The notes beneath the pieces were generated by a model. It ran no database searches and was not told where the DNA came from. It saw nothing but the letters and a program-made list of their open reading frames with translations. A stretch of 64,000 bases of DNA from Hexactinellida sp. DTS-2022 (lineage: Eukaryota > Porifera > Hexactinellida), in the NCBI GenBank assembly GCA_028753945.1, contig JAPNXP010000006.1, forward strand, positions 186,001-250,000, in the 5' to 3' direction. Shown in pieces: positions 39,001 through 46,700 of this stretch. Each line of letters begins with the position of its first letter. Position 1 is the stretch's first letter. Made by a program: the position numbers and the translations under genes.

Positions 39001-40526
39001 TGTGTAGTGTATAGTGGGGATAGTGGTAGTTAATACAGTATACTCCGCTTAATAGAGCCACCGGTTAATAGATTTCTCCGCTTAATCGGGTCAAAATTTC
39101 ACAGGATTTATAGGACGGAATTACATTTTGGCTTCAAATATTTTCGGTTAATAGATTTCTCCGCTTAATCGGGTCAAAATAACCTGGTCCCGAGGTGACT
39201 CTATTAAGCGGAGTCGACTGTAGTATAGTAGTATATTAGTTTGTTCAAAGTTTGTATAGATGGTAGTTTGTTTGGTTGTTGGTTTGTTTGTTAGTTAGTT
39301 TGTTGGTTGGTTGGTTGGTTGTCTGTTTGTTTGTAACGAATGATTGTTTAATTAATGTTTGTTTGATGTAAATGTTTTAGTTTGTTTGTTTATCTGTTAA
39401 TTAATTGTTGTTTATTCACAAACCTGGTCCATACAAGTGTTTACACAGCGAATCGCTATTTTGACACCTCCCATTGAAACAATAATTCTAAAATAGCCAC
39501 ATAAAACGCGAAATTCCATTGAATTGATTGGTGCATTCAGTCTTACCTGATTGTTGTTACAACTCGTTTTGTTTGCTTTATATACATCCTCTGGACACTA
39601 AACAACACAAACAAACAAACAAACAAACAAACAAACAAACAAACAAACAAACAAACAAACAAACAAACAAGCAACAATATACAATACATTGCAACAATAC
39701 ACAATACATTACACCTCGATTATCCGAACATTCAAAATGTTGTTACGTAAAGTATTAATTATCCGGATATTCGTTATAAGCGGATAATAATTAATGCATT
39801 TAGTGCTCTGGGGGAAATATCCATTTCGTTATAAGCAGTTATTCGTTATATCCGACTTCGTTATAACGAGAGTTCTCTTTAATTTGTTCCTGAACTGTAT
39901 AATAGGAACTATAACCGGAACTATAATAAGAGCTATAATAGGAACTATAATAGGAACTACATGTATTTTACTGGTCCCAACGAGTTCGGATAATATAAGT
40001 TGCTCTGTAATACAAATCTTACGTTATGAGATGCTCCGTTACACTTTTCTATAAAGTCGCATTCGTCTTTTGCTCCTCTGCACACATAATCCAGTTCTCT
40101 GTACTAAATATAGAACATTCTAAATATAGAACATTCTTAATATAGAACATTATTAATATAGTAACAATGTTATATACTTACAGTAGACTCTCGTTAATAG
40201 GAACACGGATAAGGGAATATCGGTTAAGGAGTACAAGGTTTAATTCCCCTAGCCTATACAAATGCATGCAAGTGACTCCGGTTAATACGAATTTCGGATA
40301 ATACGAACGTATTTAGACGGTCCCCTGGTGTTCCTATTAACAGAGTATACTGTATATATATACATTTACTGGATATAACTTGTCCCAATATTGGAGTATA
40401 CTAAATATAGAACTCACAGCGCAGGTGTTTGTGTCGCAACATTCCCCGCTGTGACATTCTGTGCCACTTTTCCAGCTACAAGTGGTTGCATCGCAACAGT
40501 TGTCTTCACATGTCTATAGATAGATA

Positions 40527-40599
<73 letters not shown>

Positions 40600-42652
40600 G
40601 CTGTTGTTGTTATTGTTTGTCTGTTTGTTTGTTTGTTTGTTTGGTTGGTTGTTTGTTTGGTTGTTTGGTTGGTTGTTTGTTTGGTTGTTTGTATGAGATT
40701 TGATGCTGTAATGCCGTTTATGTTGTTGTTATTATTATTGTTGTTGTTGTTATTACTGTTGTTGTTGCTGTTGTTGGTATGGTTATTGTTTTTTTTGTTT
40801 TTTTATTATTATTGTTATTATTGTTGTTGTTGTTGTTATTTACCTCTTCAGTGCCACAATCACATTCTTCACCCTCCTCTACGTAGTTATTCATACAAAC
40901 TATAAAATAGAATGTAAATACAAACAAAAACAAACTACATACTCTATTATTTTAATTTCTACTGTTTATTATTGACATTACAGTCGACTCCGCTTAATAG
41001 AGCCACCCGTTAATAGACTAACTACAAGTATACCAAATTTAATGTATATGAACACAAAGTAGTGTTGTTCAAATACTTTTGGTATCTTACTGTATATACC
41101 CAAATACATAGTTCCAATTGGAACTACCAAATACAGTAGAACCTCGTTAGTACGAACACGGTTAATATAAATTTCCGGATAAGACGATCAAACAGTTCCA
41201 CAAAATCAGGTCCCTACAGTGGCTATTCAATTGGTATTACTCCGGTTAATACGAACTCCGGATAAAGCGAACTAATTTTTACCGTCCGTTGGTGTTCGTA
41301 CTAACGAGGTTATACTATAACTAACTAACTAACTAACTATGATATACCCAATATGTCCTTAACCGTGTTCGTATTAACGAGGTTATACTATAACTAACTA
41401 TGATATACCCAATATGTGTTCACACTAACGAGGTTCTACTATAGTTCCAATTGGAACTATGATATACCTAATACTATGTCCTACCTGGACACAGGCCCCC
41501 ACAGCTCCTAAACTGGCGTCTGGTTGACCCCGTATCGCATCCCTCTCCTCCTGTAACACAGCTGGAATATCTCTGTTGTTCCCCCTCACAGCCAGTGCAG
41601 GCACTCCACTCGGTCCACCCACTCCAGGCCCCCGACTGTACACCTGTTAACAATAGCAATAGTATTGTGTGGTAATAGTACTGTAATAGTACTGTACACA
41701 TGTTAACAATAGTATAGTAATACAGTAAATACAGTAATACAGTATATGCCGGATATAAGTACACCTGTAAAGTGTAGTAATAGTACTGTATAGTATAGTG
41801 TAGTATAGTCATAGTATAGTAAGGTGTAGTGTAATACAGTGGATGCCGGTTATAAGCACATCGTCGGGAACTGCACTTAATGTTCTTATAACCGGCATAA
41901 ATTATATAGGGTATATGCAAGGAATTATCCCGGAGCGCGAGACGCTCCTTTTGGAGTATGATTTTTGGAAAGTTTTATTTAGGAGCGCGAAAATTTGAAT
42001 TCTTCTCCTATACAGTAACATTAATTTATGATTTAGGCGTATGCAAATCGCATGAGACCATGATTAGGAGCGTATTTACAAATGGCTGTATAATACACTG
42101 GTATATGGCAACCGTATTCCAACATAGTGTTCTTATATCCGATATGTGTAGTGTAGTTGTTGCAGTGTAAGTACGAATTTGGTGTAAACGTGAATACACC
42201 AAGTTTTTGGTGTATTGTCACATATTGTTTGGTCCCTCTCCCTTGGAAGCGTTATTTAACTTCCCATTATTTTCAACATTCAAGGGACCAATATTGTGTT
42301 CATAATAGAGAAGATTTTATAATAAGCGAACTCAACTTAATACAAACCCTATATAAGTTGTTAAATTGGGACCATAGGGCTTGTTCATAATAAAAAATTT
42401 AATATTAAGAAGACAAAATATTGTTCACAATAAGCAGACCTGACTGTATTTATTTCAATAGACCGATAAACATTTGTTTATTTGACCACTGTCCAATTAT
42501 TATGATTTCTGGATAAATATTGCAACTTTTGTTTGTGAAAACTACCGCATCAACATTCCTTAACTCTCCACTTGACAACGGAGTTATTTATAACACCACT
42601 TACCTTTTGTTGCTAAAATTAGCAACAAAACAATAACAACAAATAACTTCAT
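22831..42652 (-). CDS. secreted disintegrin/ADAM cysteine-rich/EGF protein with many TSP1 repeats and no metalloprotease domain, 23 exons
   Basis: Exons, minus strand: 42652-42604, 41643-41485, 40899-40844, 40513-40418, 40103-40023, 39597-39547, 39487-39424, 38999-38885, 38309-38187, 35595-35517, 35063-34904, 33925-33746, 33258-33085, 32593-32426, 32121-31945, 31333-31163, 30584-30408, 27700-27545, 25665-25489, 24575-24399, 24030-23857, 23553-23386, 23201-22831. Every phase agrees and the frame closes at TAA, 1100 residues. Order: signal peptide ([16 protein letters not shown]); one TSP1 ([12 protein letters not shown]); disintegrin ([39 protein letters not shown]); ADAM cysteine-rich region ([34 protein letters not shown]); EGF-like ([17 protein letters not shown]); then 12 TSP1 exons on phase-1 introns, the last followed by a second TSR-like module. 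No HExxH zinc site is seen. Probably an adhesive matrix protein. An alternative donor at 22889 (GTAAGA) could extend it. Confidence 0.85.
23246..23334. mobile_element. MITE family F, right half
   Basis: TATCCGCTTATAACGAATATC, GGTCCCAAGCACTTCGTTAT and GAGAGTTGACTG before TA mark the family. It lies between two TSP1 exons. Confidence 0.65.
24070..24225. mobile_element. MITE family C, degraded ends
   Basis: AGTCTCGTTAATAGGAACAC through TTACATGCATTTGTATAAGC to TGTTCCTACTAACGA. It lies in an intron of the ADAM-like gene next to a family B copy. Confidence 0.65.
24232..24348. mobile_element. MITE family B, full length
   Basis: Ends are CAGTGGATGCCGGCTATAAG and TATATCCGGTATCTACTG, followed by TA. 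Confidence 0.75.
24578..25165. repeat. CAGACTGGTAAACAAGTAAA minisatellite beside a TSP1 exon acceptor
   Basis: Units of 12-20 bp (CAGACTGGTAAACAAGTAAA and shortened forms) repeat for nearly 590 bp. On the minus strand the array runs directly into the acceptor TTTACTAG of the TSP1 exon at 24575. Its open frames (SVYLFTSLF repeats) are artefacts. Confidence 0.9.
25745..25846. mobile_element. MITE family E, full length
   Basis: Ends are CAGTCGACTCCGCTTAATAG and TTAAGCGGAGTTGACTG, flanked by TA. The interior has the family words GATTAAGCGGAGAAACCGAT. Confidence 0.85.
25890..26017. mobile_element. MITE family K
   Basis: Inverted ends CTGTTCTCTCTAATAGTCCA and GACTATTAGAGAGAACAG bound 128 bp. It differs from the CAGT families in its outer bases. 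Confidence 0.6.
26107..26264. mobile_element. MITE family C upstream of UQCRQ
   Basis: CAGTAAGTATAATTATGTTA, GGAACACCAGGGGACCGTCA and the end CTAACAGAGTACTG before TA. The right end lies 41 bp before the UQCRQ ATG. Confidence 0.75.
26306..26560 (+). CDS. UQCRQ: cytochrome b-c1 complex subunit 8 (ubiquinone-binding protein QP-C)
   Basis: UQCRQ/QCR8 is a small single-span subunit of mitochondrial respiratory complex III. The 84-residue product has the family order: N-terminal [20 protein letters not shown], then [14 protein letters not shown], then one membrane helix (about residues 48-66, [19 protein letters not shown]), and an acidic tail. Single exon, starting at ATG 26306 after AGCTTAA. 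It is nested antisense in the ADAM-like gene intron between the TSP1 exons at 27545 and 25665. The neighbouring family C MITE is its likely promoter region. Confidence 0.92.
   Translation: MTGGKTWGNLIYARHIITYSISPFEQRVFAGFLTQGPINVFRRLMDEAPYAVPPIICGYLIYYFATRKHAQLQRKQPEDYTPED
26800..27510. repeat. tandem block of the AAATCTAAAATTACAGCTGTG repeat
   Basis: About eight copies of a unit containing CTAAAATTACAGCTGTGCCG and ACAGTATTTTCTTATGAAAA alternate with a segment containing ACAGTAGAACCTCGTTAGTT and (TTAG)n. The larger period of roughly 180 bp is itself tandem. It lies in an ADAM-like gene intron. Confidence 0.8.
27825..28005. mobile_element. MITE family C
   Basis: Starts CAGTAGAATGATTAGATTGT, continues with GTTAGTAGGAACACCAGGGG and ends ACGAGAGTCTACTG before TA. 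Confidence 0.75.
28487..29737 (+). CDS. coiled-coil/NHL-repeat propeller protein, copy C (nested in ADAM-like intron)
   Basis: Intronless, 416 residues. The N-terminal coiled coil (about residues 20-115) includes [20 protein letters not shown]. The NHL propeller begins near residue 145 ([20 protein letters not shown]), with blades [57 protein letters not shown] and [15 protein letters not shown]. Its closest relative in the window is copy D at 54414-55670. Their first ~140 residues are almost the same, while propeller loops differ (DFHNQI against DLDNKR, FFAND against YYGHS). It lies antisense in the ADAM-like intron 27701-30407. Confidence 0.85.
   Translation: MATQIPELIPVPIVDPVSIQINESIDRLIRSLEQRRHQLLTDLRDRREETRANRVAQQQIEQQIAETRAFLEGQMTHNLLHSFQDKMVTDLEAKMAEMQVAAPPQEVSYLCDTRDLEERISRLGEILQLETPPIPPVSAIPNYATFQQPIVAVGKKGSTPGEFNFPTGVSIDTESGHIYVADFHNQIIQIFSETGDCLNEFGQQHLIRPWGILLHQDSIYVTDTEQHAIFLFKLPNLTMVNRVGKIGSGNEEFYTPGQLAISPNQRLYVTDANNNRIQIMSTDLAFQASLKHQTMTQPVDVKFTRNEMFVLSRGDNPCIHVFTLSGEKSRSLVTKGNGMQVDHSYFFCFDKRNNIVISDFFANDIKVFSPAGDLLHTIGGQGHEAGLFDTPTGLAINNNKLICVSKNSKFGLQIFS
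29890..30395. repeat. direct repeat of ~170 bp carrying the TCTAAAATTACAGCTGTGCC word, three copies
   Basis: Three successive copies contain GGTATAAATAGAAAAATCTA, ACAGCTGTGCCAACAGT and TAACTTTTACATTCCGGGGC. The word is the same as in the 26.8-27.5 kb block. Confidence 0.75.
30600..30915. repeat. (AAAC)n-rich repeat in ADAM-like intron
   Basis: Runs of ACAAACAAACAAAC with CACACACACA and GTAAC interruptions. Open frames through it (CLFVCLFV) are artefacts. Confidence 0.85.
30963..31113. mobile_element. MITE family J, full length
   Basis: Ends are CAGTAGAGCCTCTGAACAAC and TTATGGGAGGCTCCACTG, flanked by TA; the interior has CCTCGGGACCGG. Only copy of this family seen here. Confidence 0.75.
31690..31910. 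repeat. (GTTT)n/(GTAT)n repeat in ADAM-like intron
   Basis: TTTGTTTGTTTGTATGTTTG runs without coding content. Confidence 0.85.
32330..32405. repeat. (CTAA)n microsatellite
   Basis: About 16 CTAA units with a few CTAT/CTAC variants lie near the donor side of the TSP1 exon ending at 32426. Confidence 0.8.
32727..32851. mobile_element. MITE family B, full length
   Basis: Ends are CAGTAGATGTCGGTTATAAG and TATAACCGGCATCCACTG, flanked by TA; orientation is opposite to the 24232 copy. Confidence 0.75.
32940..33075. repeat. two (AAC)n microsatellites
   Basis: ACAACAACAACAACAACA runs at about 32948-32980 and 33043-33072, the second just outside the donor of a TSP1 exon. Confidence 0.8.
33354..33494. 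mobile_element. MITE family A
   Basis: CAGTACCAACACGGTTAATA to ACGAGGTTCTACTG. Confidence 0.65.
33500..33672. mobile_element. MITE family C, immediately next to a family A copy
   Basis: CAGTATAACTTCGTTAGTAG to CTAACGAGAGTCTACTG before TA; only about five bases separate it from the preceding element. Confidence 0.75.
34010..34375. repeat. tandem and inverted block with TTTCCCTTTGGAGGCACTAC units
   Basis: Four copies of a ~45-bp unit (TTTCCCTTTGGAGGCACTAC plus AGTTACCAAACCACCAAATG) are bounded by ATCCAAAATTGCAGCCTGTG and its inverse CACAGGCTGCAATTTTGGAT. The inverse occurs twice, so part of the element was duplicated. Confidence 0.75.
34674..34849. mobile_element. MITE family E, long form
   Basis: CAATCGACTCCGTTTAATAG to TTAAGCGGAGTCGACTATA, with an internal duplication of TTTGACCCGATTAAGCGGAG. 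Confidence 0.7.
35095..35269. mobile_element. MITE family F, full length
   Basis: CAGAGAACTCCCGTTATAAC to TTATAACGAGAGTTGACTG; interior AAGCACTTCGTTATAACG. Confidence 0.75.
35775..35934. mobile_element. MITE family A directly upstream of DNAAF1
   Basis: GTAGAGCCTTGTTAGGGGAC to TACTAACGAGGTTCTACTG before TA. The right end is 7 bp before the first in-frame ATG (35941) of DNAAF1. Confidence 0.75.
35941..37596 (+). CDS. DNAAF1: dynein axonemal assembly factor 1 (LRRC50-like), intronless
   Basis: DNAAF1 helps preassemble dynein arms in the cytoplasm of ciliated cells. The 551-residue frame contains the family start [13 protein letters not shown], then leucine-rich repeats (about residues 40-205: [40 protein letters not shown]) and the diagnostic post-LRR segment [18 protein letters not shown] plus AEKEERQRW. 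The C-terminal half is acidic and disordered, with a repeated VDDVPSDDN element (about residues 282-321). The ATG at 35962 follows TATTTTTAG, so translation may start there after a 5' intron. The gene lies antisense in ADAM-like intron 35596-38186; being intronless, it may be a retrocopy. Confidence 0.9.
   Translation: MYVSIFRMTNELDSSMSLTDDTDNFPKMTKKSIRAICKKLNLYFTPELNDILYLHFQGYSKIENLDEYIGLKCLWLESNGILKIENIGHLSGLKCLYLQQNLIEEIENLETLTQLDTLNLSNNSLTKLQNLSCLTKLHTLQISHNYFKTAEDIMELKLCPSIGILDLQHNKLDDPNVMDIFSQMPNLGVLTLQGNPVINNIKYYRKVLICYIPSLKFLDDRPVFDKDRAAALAWQKGGLKAEKEERQRWTRMEQDRILASVDALRQIRDRNFGNDSGNHITVDDVPSDDNGGMECEEIPRVLSVNCRIGESVDDVPSDDNVGVECVPIEFNTDTKNSFEPFLVTELPSESSIEEIDLTINRNVCIPEPNSSIFSDTSYVHNKSLLFDFNQSNTAADSNKPKRPLLIEECEDETGTNIIHSSDCLPDTGTERDSSLDPPLITGGSEIMVPIGTNYNTLQTGNSLITELDSDSENSDLEPISCNSKHSSDFIDYFNDLKGVNIVTTALDRNEIVTLETKECDKPMPYTPPSHEVIQNLAELIGTTTGTGTIED
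37780..38160. repeat. GTTT and CTAA runs with a partial CAGTGGTGTTCGCCTAATAG element
   Basis: Between DNAAF1 and the next ADAM-like exon there are TTTGTTTGTTGT and CTAACTAA runs, and at about 37837 a CAGTGGTGTTCGCCTAATAG end whose partner is degraded. A similar end occurs at 25272. Confidence 0.5.
38505..38632. mobile_element. MITE family F, partial
   Basis: CAGTTAAATCCCGTTATAAC through AATATCTGGATATAACGAAG; it then runs into a family C right half (38641-38733). Confidence 0.6.
39036..39220. mobile_element. MITE family E, long form
   Basis: CAGTATACTCCGCTTAATAG to CTATTAAGCGGAGTCGACTG, flanked by TA. The interior repeats AATAGATTTCTCCGCTTAAT. Confidence 0.8.
39605..39671. repeat. (AAAC)n microsatellite
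   Basis: About 16 perfect AAAC units lie next to the acceptor of the exon at 39597. Confidence 0.9.
39715..39876. mobile_element. MITE family F, degraded left end
   Basis: CTCGATTATCCGAACATTC to CGTTATAACGAGAGTTCTC, with ATTAATGCATTTAGTGCTCT inside. Confidence 0.6.
40181..40352. mobile_element. MITE family C, full length
   Basis: CAGTAGACTCTCGTTAATAG to TTAACAGAGTATACTG, flanked by TA. It is inserted between two disintegrin exons. Confidence 0.8.
40529..40700. repeat. (GTT)n then (GTTT/GGTT)n repeat
   Basis: About 27 GTT units followed by TTTGTTTGGTTGGTTGTTTG runs in the intron between disintegrin exons. Confidence 0.9.
41134..41317. mobile_element. MITE family A, full length
   Basis: CAGTAGAACCTCGTTAGTAC to ACTAACGAGGTTATACTA; two further partial right ends follow (about 41370-41385 and 41425-41440). 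Confidence 0.7.
41837..42153. mobile_element. MITE family B interrupted by a family H element
   Basis: The left end is CAGTGGATGCCGGTTATAAG and the right part is GGTATATGGCAACCGTATTC. At 41926-42100 the copy is split by a family H element, and GGTATATG occurs on both sides, consistent with a ~8-bp target duplication. Confidence 0.75.
41926..42100 (-). mobile_element. family H element nested in a family B MITE
   Basis: It starts CAAGGAATTATCC and ends GGCTGTATAATACACT. The imperfect inverted ends (CAAGGAATTAT and CAGTGTATTAT) and ~8-bp duplication suggest a hAT-type non-autonomous family. Confidence 0.65.
42268..42446. mobile_element. MITE family D
   Basis: AACATTCAAGGGACCAATAT to AATAAGCAGACCTGACTG before TA, in the first intron of the ADAM-like gene. 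Confidence 0.7.
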
Positions 42653-42910
42653 TCTAACTAATTCCCGCATTAATTCAACCAATCAACTATCTACCTGCAT
42701 AAGCCTATTTGAGCCATAATGCCACATTCCATTTACCCCTAATCACTGATTGGATAAGCCGATTATTGCTATTTCTATAGGGAATCCTATCGTAATTGAG
42801 GTTACTTATTTGGAATAATTATTGTTAGTATATAATTGCCTTGATCAATATGGTTCTTTTAGGGTCAATTAATTAAAGTTATTATGGTTTCAAGTTGCAT
42901 TTTGTTCAAG

Positions 42911-43090
42911 TGTATTATACAGCCAATTGTAAATACGTTCATAATCATGGTCTGATCCAATTTAATACGCTTAAATCACAAATTAATTTACGGTTAGGAG
43001 AGGATTCCAAATTTCGCTCTCCTAAATTCAAATTTTACAATAATCATACTCCAAAAAGGAGCGTCTCGCGCTCCTGGATAATTCCTTGAT
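42911..43090 (+). mobile_element. family H element
   Basis: GTGTATTATACAGCCAATTG to GGATAATTCCTTG, with GGAGCGTCTCGCGCTCC. It lies upstream of the ADAM-like gene start. Confidence 0.7.
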
Positions 43091-43217
43091 TTTGTTAAAT
43101 GTTCAAATTCCAAATAGTTGGATTGTTCTACGCATCTTATTGTGTACTTATGCATTTGGTCTAATTTGGTTATAAGACAGCGATTCCCAACCTTTTCAAC
43201 CTTGGACCATTGCATGA

Positions 43218-43322
43218 CATAATAGGAACACCAGGGGACCGTCTTAATATGTTCGTATTATCCGGAATTCGTATTAACTGGAGTCACTTGCATGCATTTG
43301 TATAGGCTAGGGGAATTAAACC
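43218..43322. mobile_element. MITE family C, partial
   Basis: TAATAGGAACACCAGGGGAC to GGGGAATTAAACCTTGT; the right third is missing. Confidence 0.6.
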
Positions 43323-43471
43323 TTGTGTACTGTATTTTATTAATCGGAAATGGTATTTATTAATGTTGTTGAAAGAATGTGGTAAATAAATTCTAAATCA
43401 TGATTAATTATGCTTTTGTTGTTGTATAAAATAACAAATATAATATTTTTTATTAGTTCATGAACAAACAA

Positions 43472-44707
43472 TTATTGACAAGAAAACATTTGTAATGAAT
43501 AGTTATTATTCCTAGACACGATTATTAATTTCAGATTTTCAGTTAGAACTATTCCTGTAGGGTAATGAAACATTCCCACTTCTTGTCCTAGTTCCCCTAT
43601 AGTGTGGAGGTGTGTCCCTTCTTTCGAGAATATTCTAACTTCATCATTCTCCCAATCACTGATTAGCAAATTCTGTTTTCTGTCCAAACAGAAGAAGTTA
43701 GTTGATCCTATCTGCATTCCTGGACCCCATGTGATTAGGGAGCGTATCTTCTCTCCTGCGTGAGAGAACACGAGTATGCAGGGAGAGTCATAACAGAGCA
43801 CGTACACCTCATCTGGTGTCAGTTTAACGTCACACGGGCCTTGCATTGTTTGGTGCGTTATGGATCTTTGGAAGTGTAGGGAGTCATCTAGAACTTGGAT
43901 TCTGTGGTTTTGAGAATCTGCTACGAACACATCTCCGTTGGTAGAGACGGTGAGTCCGTAAGGGCATTTGAACTGTCCCACACCAGATCCCAAACTCCCT
44001 AGGCTAGCGACGAGACGCATGTCAGCCTCTATTTTGAATCGGAACACAGCGTGTGCTTCTGTGTCCGTCACGTACAGGTTGTCTCGATGGATCGCTATAC
44101 CCCGTGGCGCTCTCACGTCTTGGTTTTTGAAAGTGTTTAGGAATTCGCCGGTCTCCGAGAAGACTGAGACTCTACAGGAACCTAACCCTTCTGCGACATA
44201 AATTAGATTTGTGTTCTCATCGATAGCGACATCCCAAGGATTCCAGAGCTCTCCAGGAGCATGTCCTGGCTTCCCGACAGCTACAATCGGTCTCATTTGA
44301 TCATATCGGGGTACAACGGGCACCTCCTCCTCGACTACCTCTCCCACACCTGCGATCACCTGCTCCAGGTGTCCACAGGTGCCTCGGAACACCACGCGTG
44401 TCTCGGGCTGGGGTACCCTCACCTCTGCTAGCGCTTGTTCTAGTTCCGCTAGGATTCGCTCCTGGGTCTCTCTCAGTTCGTTCATTTGGAAGAGACGCTC
44501 GGTTTCGGTTTTGAGTCGGATCAGTTCTTCTTCTTTTCGCGCGCGGGTTATGGGCCTAGCGGCTATTTGGTCGCGTGTGTCGCGGTATGTGGTTAGGAGT
44601 GCCACTCGTCGCTGCTGGACACACATAATTATGCGGTCGAACAGTTGGTGTATTTCCAACTCGACAGGGTCTACGGGGTGTATCGGGTCAGGGAATCGAA
44701 CTGCCAT
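43472..44707 (-). CDS. coiled-coil/NHL-repeat propeller protein, copy E
   Basis: Intronless, 411 residues, the most divergent of the intact family members here. The coiled coil (about residues 20-100) includes EIHQLFDRIIMCVQQRRVAL and RKEEELIRLKTETERLF. The NHL propeller starts near residue 142 (RPIVAVGKPGHAPGELWNPW) with blades IYVAEGLGSCRVSVF, LYVTDTEAHAVFRF, VFVADSQNHRIQVL, VYVLCYDSPCILVF and LLISDWENDEVRIF. No RING, signal peptide or membrane segment. Base composition is more GC-rich in the coiled-coil half than in the flanks. Role unknown. Confidence 0.85.
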   Translation of the reverse strand: MAVRFPDPIHPVDPVELEIHQLFDRIIMCVQQRRVALLTTYRDTRDQIAARPITRARKEEELIRLKTETERLFQMNELRETQERILAELEQALAEVRVPQPETRVVFRGTCGHLEQVIAGVGEVVEEEVPVVPRYDQMRPIVAVGKPGHAPGELWNPWDVAIDENTNLIYVAEGLGSCRVSVFSETGEFLNTFKNQDVRAPRGIAIHRDNLYVTDTEAHAVFRFKIEADMRLVASLGSLGSGVGQFKCPYGLTVSTNGDVFVADSQNHRIQVLDDSLHFQRSITHQTMQGPCDVKLTPDEVYVLCYDSPCILVFSHAGEKIRSLITWGPGMQIGSTNFFCLDRKQNLLISDWENDEVRIFSKEGTHLHTIGELGQEVGMFHYPTGIVLTENLKLIIVSRNNNYSLQMFSCQ

Positions 44708-45385
44708 TTTGTTATTATTTGCTAGTTAGCTAGTTAGTGCTATGGAAGGAAAGTAGTTTGTTAGTAGAATGCTATAGAGAATGTGTCTCGTATCTTATAG
44801 CAGAGCTAGGTGGTGGAACTGAGTGGAATGTGGCATCTGTTTGTGTGCCGCCTCTTCTGATGCACATGGTGACTCCATCCAGTCAGGAATGTAGTGAAAG
44901 GAAATACTCTCATTTTGAGTAATCTCACACCTCTGCTAGGATACCAGATAGCTCAAATGGAATGTGGCACAACCCAGTGCAAAGTACTAAATTACTTTCT
45001 TAGCTTAGAATCAAATTTCTCACTAATTACCAATGGAATGTTTAAGAATAATTTGATACTTTTAATGGAATTTGAATGAATTTTTTGTTGCTAAGGAATA
45101 TTTGAGATAATTTGCCTCTTAATTTCATTGTTACAAACTTCTTTAATACTTTGAGTAATATTCCACTATATTTATTTGAAGTTAGTTACTCAATAGTTTA
45201 ATATTAGTCCCCATACCATGATTCCCTAGATTTCCATTGCTAAATAACTGTAAATAGCTATACTATAGTTTCTATACACTTATCGAGTTATCTTCTTTGG
45301 AGAATAAACCATAACTAATTTAATTAAGTGAAGTTCATTTGAAAAAGTATCCTGGTTTTAATAGTAGTAAACTGTCACCAAACTA

Positions 45386-45526
45386 CTGTAGAACCTTGTT
45401 AATACGAACACAATTTCAGTCCCCTTCAAAGCCCTTTCAATACAAACGATATTGGTTAATACGAATTCCGGAAAAGCGAATGCATTTTGACGGTCCCCTG
45501 GTGTTCCTACTAACGAGGTTCTACTG
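45386..45526. mobile_element. MITE family A
   Basis: CTGTAGAACCTTGTTAATAC to CTAACGAGGTTCTACTG before TA. Confidence 0.75.
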
Positions 45527-45882
45527 TATTACTATATATATCCTATAATTAGAATATCTATTAGAGTTAAACTGTCATAGTAAGTAAACCATCATACAAC
45601 ATTACAAATATTAACTTGTACAATTTCCCATCTGCAACAAACACAATGCAAATAGTTTATTTACTGTGTAGATTCATAACATAACATACCTTATGTTAAT
45701 TAGGTTACTAATTGGAATTCTGACTATTAAATATTTCCATGAGTTTGTAACTGTAATGTTTCTGTATTTGTAATACAGCTGTCAACTAATAGAACTAATT
45801 ATCGAACCGAGTTAATGTGGATTCATTTTTGCTATCTCATTTGTATTTGGAACTAAGTTAGGAACTAAACACTTTGGAATTA

Positions 45883-45973
45883 CCTTATTATAGGAAATTA
45901 ACGCGCCATGAAATTATCGTGAATGCTCCAATTCGCGTTAATTTCATGGCGAATTAATTTCCTATATAAGGTA
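45883..45973. repeat. short palindrome
   Basis: TTACCTTATTATAGGAAATT followed by AACGCGCCATGAAATTA is matched in inverse by TAATTTCATGGCG and AATTTCCTATATAAGGTAA. It could be a very short foldback element or hairpin. Confidence 0.6.
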
Positions 45974-46342
45974 AGTTAGGAACTAACCACTTTGGTGCTC
46001 TTAATTTTAATATCAGGGGTTTATCTAGATGTTAGCTAGGCATCGGTTTAGGTGCAAAAGTGCTTGCAATGTGATTCCATTTAGATGCCGGTTTGGCACT
46101 TAATTTTAAGCCAGATTATATGACAAGATTATATGGCCCAAAAATTCCTGATAAATCCCTTACAAATGTTACTTCCTTCAAATAATGCATCATCGTTGAA
46201 TTATACCGATTATATATTATGGCTAACACCTTTAGGGTGCCGTGAAAATTTAACTTCTATAAAAAAAAGTGTAATTATATAAGTTAATTGACGAAATGTT
46301 TTCAAGTTATTTTGAATTAGAAATTTCTATATAACCTATATA

Positions 46343-46513
46343 CAGTAGACTCTGTTAATAGGAACACCAGGGGACCGTCTTAATATGTTCGTATTATCCG
46401 GAATTCGTATTAACCGGAGTCACTTGCATGCATTTGTATAGGCTAAGGGAATTAACCTTGTACTCCTTAACATATATTCCCCTTATCCGTGTTCTTATTA
46501 ACAGAGTCTATTG
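46343..46513. mobile_element. MITE family C
   Basis: CAGTAGACTCTGTTAATAGG to TTAACAGAGTCTATTG before TA. Confidence 0.75.
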
Positions 46514-46700
46514 TATATGCCAAAATTAATTATTTCCTATTTCCGTTATTAAGTATTACCCTTAATTAAGTAAAAACGGTTCAATAAATAATAAATATTT
46601 ATTAATGAATACAAACAGGATTCAAGAGGCCAAATGGGGTAAACAACAACAACCGAAATAAATAAATAATTCTTCAAATCTAAATATAGTAACATACTCA

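Larger units (their letters stand above)
44730..46340. other. intergenic region without a gene, containing one MITE and one short palindrome
   Basis: A family A MITE lies at 45386-45526 and an ~80-bp palindrome at about 45883-45973. The rest is unique AT-rich sequence with no convincing reading frame. Confidence 0.45.

Noticed and set aside
41958..42390. Short plus-strand frames around the nested B/H elements
   Set aside because: They translate MITE sequence and lack domain or codon support.
44737..45079. Two 61-residue frames between NHL copy E and the MITE at 45386
   Set aside because: Short, low-quality frames without motifs; probably intergenic.
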